48,722 nucleotides of DNA, from contig JADMKJ010000004.1 in the NCBI GenBank assembly GCA_015478855.1, forward strand, positions 1 through 48,722, in the 5' to 3' direction. The notes below the pieces were generated by a model that saw only the letters and a program-made list of their open reading frames with translations, had not been told where the DNA came from and did no database searches. Source of the stretch: Proteiniphilum sp. (GTDB lineage: Bacteria > Bacteroidota > Bacteroidia > Bacteroidales > Dysgonomonadaceae). Position 1 is the stretch's first letter, and every line of letters starts with the position of its first letter. Shown here piece after piece: positions 43,616-48,722 of this stretch. A program made the position numbers and the translations under genes.

Positions 43616-44533
43616 ATGAGATTTATGAAGCAATTCATTTCAACAGTTTATGACACTATACTTTCGGAGGAGGCTAAAACAAGGCTGGAGAAAACAGTTT
43701 TCTTTTTCGCAACGACCGGATTCCTCATTCATCTGGCCGTCATTGCACTGATTCATCTCGGATGGATAGATGCGGGAGGTTCAATGAAAGGTCTTCAGAG
43801 CCCTATCGATGCGATCTACACCCCCTTCTCCATACTTCTTTTCTATGAAGTTTATTGTCTTATTTATTACCTGCCCAAGTCAATTACCATCTATATAGGG
43901 AAACAGTTTGAAATCATCACCCTTATCACTATCCGTGAGATCTTTGCTGAGATGTCCAGCTTGACTCTCTCATCCGAACTGAAGCAAATGTACAGTGACC
44001 TTCAGTTTATCTACAGTATGATTACCATTCTGGTGCTTTTCTTTCTGATCTACCTCTTTTACAGGATGAATCAGAAAGCCATCCGCATCAATAACAATAC
44101 ACATGGTCAGATGTCCCGGATGCCGGAGAAAAAGAAAAAATATGAGTATGCAAAAAAAATTCTTACGCTGGTTGTAGGACTTATATTCATCGTTCTAGCC
44201 ATTATTAATCTCTCAGACTGGCTGATAAGCAATCAATCGCTTTTCGACTTCCTGCAGAACGCTAAACCGGCTACAAAAGAGTTTTTTTCCTCTTTCTTTA
44301 TGATCCTTATTCTTAACGATGTACTTGTGTTACTGTTTTCTTTTGCAATCACCGAAAGCTTCCCTAAAGTGATACGCAATTCGGGTTTTGTTATCTCCAC
44401 CACACTTATCAAGCTCTCTTTCAGTGTATCCGGCCTTGCCAGCCACCTGCTTGTGATCATGTCGGTGCTGTTTGGCACGTTAATTCTTATTCTCTACAAG
44501 CGCTATAAAACGATTGAGGTTCCCACTGAATGA
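43616..44533 (+). CDS. Multi-pass membrane protein of unknown function
   Basis: A 305-residue inner-membrane protein. Predicted helices are at about 28-48 (V-F-F-F-A-T-T-G-F-L-I-H-L-A-V), 68-90, 132-150 (M-I-T-I-L-V-L-F-F-L-I-Y-L-F), 180-202 (L-T-L-V-V-G-L-I-F-I-V-L-A-I-I), 226-246 (S-S-F-F-M-I-L-I-L-N-D-V-L-V-L-L-F), and two near 258-296. A basic loop (M-P-E-K-K-K-K-Y-E-Y-A-K-K) sits between helices three and four. I do not recognise a family or motif. An internal ATG at codon 4 is an equally good start. It ends 19 bases from the convergent macroglobulin-like gene. Confidence 0.75.
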   Translation: MRFMKQFISTVYDTILSEEAKTRLEKTVFFFATTGFLIHLAVIALIHLGWIDAGGSMKGLQSPIDAIYTPFSILLFYEVYCLIYYLPKSITIYIGKQFEIITLITIREIFAEMSSLTLSSELKQMYSDLQFIYSMITILVLFFLIYLFYRMNQKAIRINNNTHGQMSRMPEKKKKYEYAKKILTLVVGLIFIVLAIINLSDWLISNQSLFDFLQNAKPATKEFFSSFFMILILNDVLVLLFSFAITESFPKVIRNSGFVISTTLIKLSFSVSGLASHLLVIMSVLFGTLILILYKRYKTIEVPTE

Positions 44534-44552
44534 GTGGATGGTTCGTAACACC

Positions 44553-47216
44553 TTACCGTGAACTGCTGCCTTCAATGATGATCTCCTCCGTCAGTCGAAT
44601 CAGTTTGCCATTGTCGCTTACTCCTTCACCAGTCACCCGATAGGTGGTAGGTGTATCGGCGGAGTAGAATTCGATCACGGCCTCACCCTGCTCAGAGAAC
44701 TGCACATTGGGTTTCCAGTAGATGGTCGTGCGGAGGTCCGGCAACGAAGACCCGGATTGTTCGGGTGTCTCGTACATTGGTGCATAGAAATGGGCTGCCT
44801 GCTGGTAACCGAGTGGAATAATTTCATCAATATTGGGAGGTCTGCGAGTGGGACCTTTATATCCGCCTGATATCAGGTTAATTACAACGGCACCGCTTGT
44901 ATTAGGGAAATAACCCGGCATGGAGGTATTGTCTTTCAATACAAAGATACTCTCAATGGAAGAGACATCGATATTATCGACCTGCCCGTAAAAATCTTCA
45001 AAATTCATGTTGTCGATCACAAAAAGCACTGGCATCTCAGACCGGGTTGTGGTTATCTTATCACCTCTGACAATAATTCCCGGCTGGCGGTATAGCAACG
45101 ACTGCAGACTGGATACACCCATCCTCTCAATATCTTCGGCTGTTTGAACACCAGATGCGCTGATAGGAGAATAAAACATCGATTCCATATATTTCTCCCT
45201 GCTTTGAGCGGTGACAGTGAGTTCATCCAATAAAATAGTGCGGATACCATTTTTTTGTGTGTAGTCCTCATTGGCGATCTTTATATATGGATCATTGTAT
45301 GCACTGAACCGGTAGACAGCTTCTGATCTCAACGGTATTGCAGAGTTCTGTAGGGGTGGAAAGGATTCCTTATCGATACTGATCACATTGAATGAACTTC
45401 CTCTCTTACTTCTTGACTGTACCAGGATGGTGGTTCCCTCCGGATATTCCACATTGAATATGAACCGGCCTTTGTCATCTGCTTGTCTGGTCTCAGTGCT
45501 TACCAGGCTGTCGAGTTTGGCCAACAGGATTATCTGCCCCTCTTTCAATGATCTGAACACACCCTCGGCTTTTCCCGTCACCATCTGTGTCAGCTCAGGT
45601 GTAAATGCATCGGGAACAGTTATATTGCCTTTTAAAACAGCTGGTATATCATACCTCCGCCATCCTTGCGTCAGCATCAGCGCATCGAGGGCATGCATTT
45701 TTGTATTTCCCTCCTCAAAATAGGATGCCGGTGATTCAATATATCCTTTCAGTTCAGATGCCAGTAGCAATGTACTGATGATGTTGATGGTGCTGTCCGG
45801 TACCACCGCTTCAGTATCGGTGACCGATACAGCTATGTTACCCGTGGCAGGAGTGAGATCAGGGTTGGTAAGCTTTAATCTGATTGAAACATGCTCTCTC
45901 CGCTGGTAGATAGAATTGGCTATATCAGCCTTGAGTAGGGCAAACTCATCTTCATTCAGGTTGAAAAGTAGCCGCTCACTGATCACCTCTTGCTTTTTAT
46001 TCAGCAATAATATATTCAATATGCCTGTCGGTAGATCCTTATTCGGGAAGCTGTAAATCTCTTTTTCCGGAGTCCATCTTTCATGAAACAGTACCAGTCC
46101 CTTATGGTGAATAAGTAGTGAAACAGTGTCACCTGCCACTTCCTTCCCTCTGCTTTGTGTTATCCTAAGATGGTTTCTCGTATTGCGCGTTGTAATGACA
46201 TGTGCCTTAGCCTGTGGCAGGGGTAGACTGAAACGTTTGGAGATTCCGGATGCGTTCCTGCAGATCACATGATAGGTTTCATTCTCAGAAGGTTTAAAAT
46301 GAAAGAACCCCATTCCCAGATGCATACTCTTGAACCGGACGATCTCACGGTCGGCTGAATCATATAGTGTACCAGTGATATCTGTGCCAAAACCATCCCT
46401 GTTCAGTGCTTTAAATGCCACCTGTGAAATTACCCCGGGAATGAGATAACCCCCTTCGGGAAAAAACTGCAGGTCATATTCGTCCGGATCACAGGGGATA
46501 GTGTAGTATCGGTTATATTTCCGGCCATTATAAATGAGACCCAGCAGCAGTGTTCTGTTCGACTCTTTGTCTGATAATCTGACATCCAGGTTGTATACTC
46601 CGTTATGTTTCGGTTTGAGAGTTTTGATCCCTCTGTGTCCTATTTTGCCGGTCACAATCTCTGGCATTATGGTGTCGCTGTTTTGCCGGTCAAGGAACTG
46701 CATAGAGACATGTACGTCGTTTTTCTCTATGTTGAACGATACCAGGGGCTCCAGCTGTAATGAAAACGGGTCGAGCACCTGCACCGACTTACGGAAGAAA
46801 AACTCCCGGTCCGTGTTACGCATGAATCGTGTATAAGCACGAAGTGTATAGTCACCCTGCACAAGATCATCCTCCAGATCCACGTATCCTGAATAGGCTC
46901 CGGTGCTGTCGGGACGGATCTTTACCCTTTTTACCAGGTCATCGAGCGGATTGATCAGTTCCACATATATGTAACGGCTCATAAAAACTGGTCTGTGAGC
47001 GAGTGCATCCACCATATGAGCACGAAACCAGATTCGTTCGCCCGAGAGGTAACTCGATTTATCTGTCTGGATATAGATCTTTTCCTGAGGAAAAGTGATC
47101 AGCTGTTGCTGCAGGCGTGACTCCACTGAATCAGTAATCATCAATGGTTGCTGTGCACTGATCAGGTGCCCGAGCATGAATAATAATAAAAAGAGGCCTG
47201 TTTTTTGCATATCCAC
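44553..47216 (-). CDS. Macroglobulin (MG2)-like protein with a TonB-type plug domain and no barrel
   Basis: An 887-residue secreted protein. Signal peptide 1-22 (ending S-A-Q). The mature chain opens with an MG2-type domain as in alpha-2-macroglobulins (about 45-150: K-I-Y-I-Q-T-D-K-S-S-Y-L-S-G-E-R-I-W-F-R-A-H). Several beta-sandwich modules follow up to about 660. A plug domain lies at about 690-800 (D-I-E-R-M-G-V-S-S-L-Q-S-L-L-Y-R-Q-P-G-I-I-V-R-G; V-L-F-V-I-D-N-M-N-F-E-D-F; S-I-E-S-I-F-V-L-K-D-N-T-S). It ends soon after (I-I-I-E-G-S-S-S-R) with no beta-barrel, so it cannot be a pore by itself. Such proteins are known in Bacteroidota but their role is not. It could dock to another barrel or guard the cell surface. 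It stands alone. Confidence 0.85.
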   Translation of the reverse strand: MDMQKTGLFLLLFMLGHLISAQQPLMITDSVESRLQQQLITFPQEKIYIQTDKSSYLSGERIWFRAHMVDALAHRPVFMSRYIYVELINPLDDLVKRVKIRPDSTGAYSGYVDLEDDLVQGDYTLRAYTRFMRNTDREFFFRKSVQVLDPFSLQLEPLVSFNIEKNDVHVSMQFLDRQNSDTIMPEIVTGKIGHRGIKTLKPKHNGVYNLDVRLSDKESNRTLLLGLIYNGRKYNRYYTIPCDPDEYDLQFFPEGGYLIPGVISQVAFKALNRDGFGTDITGTLYDSADREIVRFKSMHLGMGFFHFKPSENETYHVICRNASGISKRFSLPLPQAKAHVITTRNTRNHLRITQSRGKEVAGDTVSLLIHHKGLVLFHERWTPEKEIYSFPNKDLPTGILNILLLNKKQEVISERLLFNLNEDEFALLKADIANSIYQRREHVSIRLKLTNPDLTPATGNIAVSVTDTEAVVPDSTINIISTLLLASELKGYIESPASYFEEGNTKMHALDALMLTQGWRRYDIPAVLKGNITVPDAFTPELTQMVTGKAEGVFRSLKEGQIILLAKLDSLVSTETRQADDKGRFIFNVEYPEGTTILVQSRSKRGSSFNVISIDKESFPPLQNSAIPLRSEAVYRFSAYNDPYIKIANEDYTQKNGIRTILLDELTVTAQSREKYMESMFYSPISASGVQTAEDIERMGVSSLQSLLYRQPGIIVRGDKITTTRSEMPVLFVIDNMNFEDFYGQVDNIDVSSIESIFVLKDNTSMPGYFPNTSGAVVINLISGGYKGPTRRPPNIDEIIPLGYQQAAHFYAPMYETPEQSGSSLPDLRTTIYWKPNVQFSEQGEAVIEFYSADTPTTYRVTGEGVSDNGKLIRLTEEIIIEGSSSR

Positions 47217-47523
47217 TCAGGTCACGAGGTTGAATTCCATCTTCAAAGTTAACAATTATTTTCGGGAATTTTTGGAATGTAGTTGACATCCACTCATGAG
47301 GAATTAAAATTAATAGTTATTTTACACACCATTCGCTTATTCCACTAAAACAGACACTCACCTGATTGATATACCTATGTAAGACTGTTCGTCTCCATGT
47401 GTGGACGCTTTCCGAACAGATTGAGACTATCGTTTTTTCTTTCCCCTCAACTTTATTCTGTTGAAATTGTTTAAATATTTTAGTGGTTTTCAGCCAGTCA
47501 AAATATTAATTAATTGATATCTT
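47217..47523. other. Intergenic region upstream of the acyl-CoA dehydrogenase gene
   Basis: No gene is seen in these 307 bases. An interrupted inverted repeat, CTGTTCG (47385-47391) with CGAACAG (47413-47419) and an inner TCCA/TGGA pair, could form a hairpin or an operator. No clean TAnnTTTG promoter for either flanking gene was recognised. Confidence 0.4.
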
Positions 47524-48722
47524 ATGTCTCACATCCAACACAATCTATCCTCGCATCAGAATGCCAATCACAATATAAGACCTATTGCAGAATTGATGAA
47601 CGATTTGAAAACTAAAATGGAATTGGTTTTTCATGATCGTGCCAGCATTGACCAGATGGAGACAGTGCGGGGGTTACCCCCTTTTGTTCTTCAGGAGATA
47701 ATGTCAATCAATCCACTCTCCGTTTGTATCAAAAAAGAGTATGGTGGTCGTGGCGCTTTTACACACGAGATACTTCAGCTGCTGTCGACAGCCTCCTATG
47801 AGTCGCTGGCACTATGCCTTACTTTTGGAATTAACGCAGCACTGTTTTTGCAGCCATTCGCCAAGTACGGACAGGAAGAGGTGAAAGCACCCGTGTTCAA
47901 AAGGTTCCTGGAAGAGAAGGCCATGGGTGGGCTTATGATCACCGAACCCAACTTCGGCAGTGATGCTCTGAATATGCAGACTTCGTACCATGAAAAAGAG
48001 GGTAGGTATCATCTGAAAGGAATGAAGCATTGGGCAGGATTAACCGGTTGGGCTGATTACTGGTTGATGACAGCCCGGCGGGAGAGTGCGAGAGGGGATC
48101 TGGAGCGTGATATTGATTTTTTCATGGTTGACATCAACGCACCGGGACAGGGAATTGTCGTTGAGGAGATTTTTGCGAACCTGGGATTATATTCCATACC
48201 TTACGGTAAAAACAGAATCGATCTGTCAGTGCCTGCTACTCATAAATTGCAACCTCATACCACCGGCATCAAGATGATGCTTGACTTGCTCCATGGCAGC
48301 AGGATGCAATTCCCGGGAATGGGGATGGGATTTATTCAACGAATGCTTGATGAGGCTTTGACGCACTGCAGGCAGCGCTATGTAGGAGGTCGCAGTCTGT
48401 TAAGTTACGACCAGGTACAGCACAGATTATCCAAACTGCAGGCATCATATACTGTTTGTACAGCCATGTGTGTAAACAGTAGTAATAAGGTGAGCATTGA
48501 AAAGGATATGGCCCCGTATGGTCTCGAAGCCAACGCAGTGAAAAGTGTGATCACTGACTTAATGCAGGAGGCAGCCCAATCGGCTATGCAGCTTATAGGA
48601 GCCAAATCTTACAAACTGAATCACATCGTGGGGCGCGCAACAATGGATAGTCGTCCTTTTCAGATCTTCGAGGGATCAAATGATATTCTCTATGCACAAA
48701 TCACCGAAGGGTTGATGAAATT
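47524..48722 (+). CDS. Acyl-CoA dehydrogenase family protein, cut by the window end
   Basis: An open frame of 399 codons plus two bases continuing past the right edge. It begins MSHIQHNLSS and needs no signal. Family features are C-I-K-K-E-Y-G-G-R-G (entry to the helical domain) and L-A-L-C-L-T-F-G-I-N. The FAD/substrate beta domain has M-G-G-L-M-I-T-E-P-N-F-G-S-D near residues 138-151 and M-K-H-W-A-G-L-T-G near 168. The C-terminal helical domain follows (H-C-R-Q-R-Y-V-G-G-R), and F-Q-I-F-E-G-S-N-D-I-L-Y contains the candidate catalytic base Glu383. It should oxidise an acyl-CoA to an enoyl-CoA with electrons passed to ETF; the chain length is unknown. The missing end is probably over 150 codons, as in longer family members. 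Confidence 0.92.
   Translation, partial: MSHIQHNLSSHQNANHNIRPIAELMNDLKTKMELVFHDRASIDQMETVRGLPPFVLQEIMSINPLSVCIKKEYGGRGAFTHEILQLLSTASYESLALCLTFGINAALFLQPFAKYGQEEVKAPVFKRFLEEKAMGGLMITEPNFGSDALNMQTSYHEKEGRYHLKGMKHWAGLTGWADYWLMTARRESARGDLERDIDFFMVDINAPGQGIVVEEIFANLGLYSIPYGKNRIDLSVPATHKLQPHTTGIKMMLDLLHGSRMQFPGMGMGFIQRMLDEALTHCRQRYVGGRSLLSYDQVQHRLSKLQASYTVCTAMCVNSSNKVSIEKDMAPYGLEANAVKSVITDLMQEAAQSAMQLIGAKSYKLNHIVGRATMDSRPFQIFEGSNDILYAQITEGLMK

Overview
The window looks like a piece of a Bacteroidota chromosome, most likely order Bacteroidales. The signs are repeated promoter-like boxes of the form TTTG (or TTG) - about 19-21 bases - TAnnTTTG, many lipoproteins with short lipoboxes, GLPGLI and carboxypeptidase-regulatory/plug outer-membrane proteins, a SpeA-PncB-NrdJ-MaeB gene complement, and PadR/PspC and DUF2461 families. 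The genus cannot be fixed from sequence alone; a Dysgonomonas/Proteiniphilum/Petrimonas-type organism is an inference. No rRNA, CRISPR array, intact insertion sequence or prophage is visible.

Layout. 1-7660: the 5' end of a lipoprotein prolyl oligopeptidase, a CDF zinc exporter, biosynthetic arginine decarboxylase, a secreted serpin and a B12-dependent ribonucleotide reductase. 7661-13427 is the accessory region. On the minus strand it holds a 58-residue secreted cysteine-containing peptide gene (12344-12520), a GLPGLI protein, a large plug/barrel outer-membrane protein, and then the decayed remains of a second GLPGLI/outer-membrane-protein pair. A plus-strand small RNA candidate with a textbook promoter sits next to it at about 12693-12840. 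13428-24094: housekeeping genes (YigZ, topoisomerase I, a GNAT enzyme, a split chromate transporter, TrpB2, NADP-malic enzyme, DUF2461, a lipoprotein).

24287-25980: a LiaF-like membrane protein followed by a membrane-anchored LytTR regulator. 26157-32804: an efflux operon in the order TetR, TolC, adaptor, RND pump, PII-like protein, closed by a strong terminator. 32859-40231: a GH140-like glycosidase, an AspT/YidE-type transporter, nicotinate phosphoribosyltransferase, and a CoaBC-M23 peptidase pair. 40593-42964: a PadR regulator overlapping a double PspC membrane protein. 43181-43356: two tRNA-Leu genes. The window ends with a membrane protein of unknown role, a macroglobulin-like/plug protein without a barrel, and the first 399 codons of an acyl-CoA dehydrogenase.

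The best candidate for an undescribed system is the peptide-GLPGLI-outer-membrane-protein cassette at 8782-12520, with its degenerate second copy at 7926-8781. Second-tier candidates are the adjacent small RNA, the LiaF/LytTR membrane signalling pair with its acidic/His linker, the PII-like protein tied to an RND drug pump, and a mosaic short-word repeat found just after three plus-strand genes, once forming the C-terminus of the gene.
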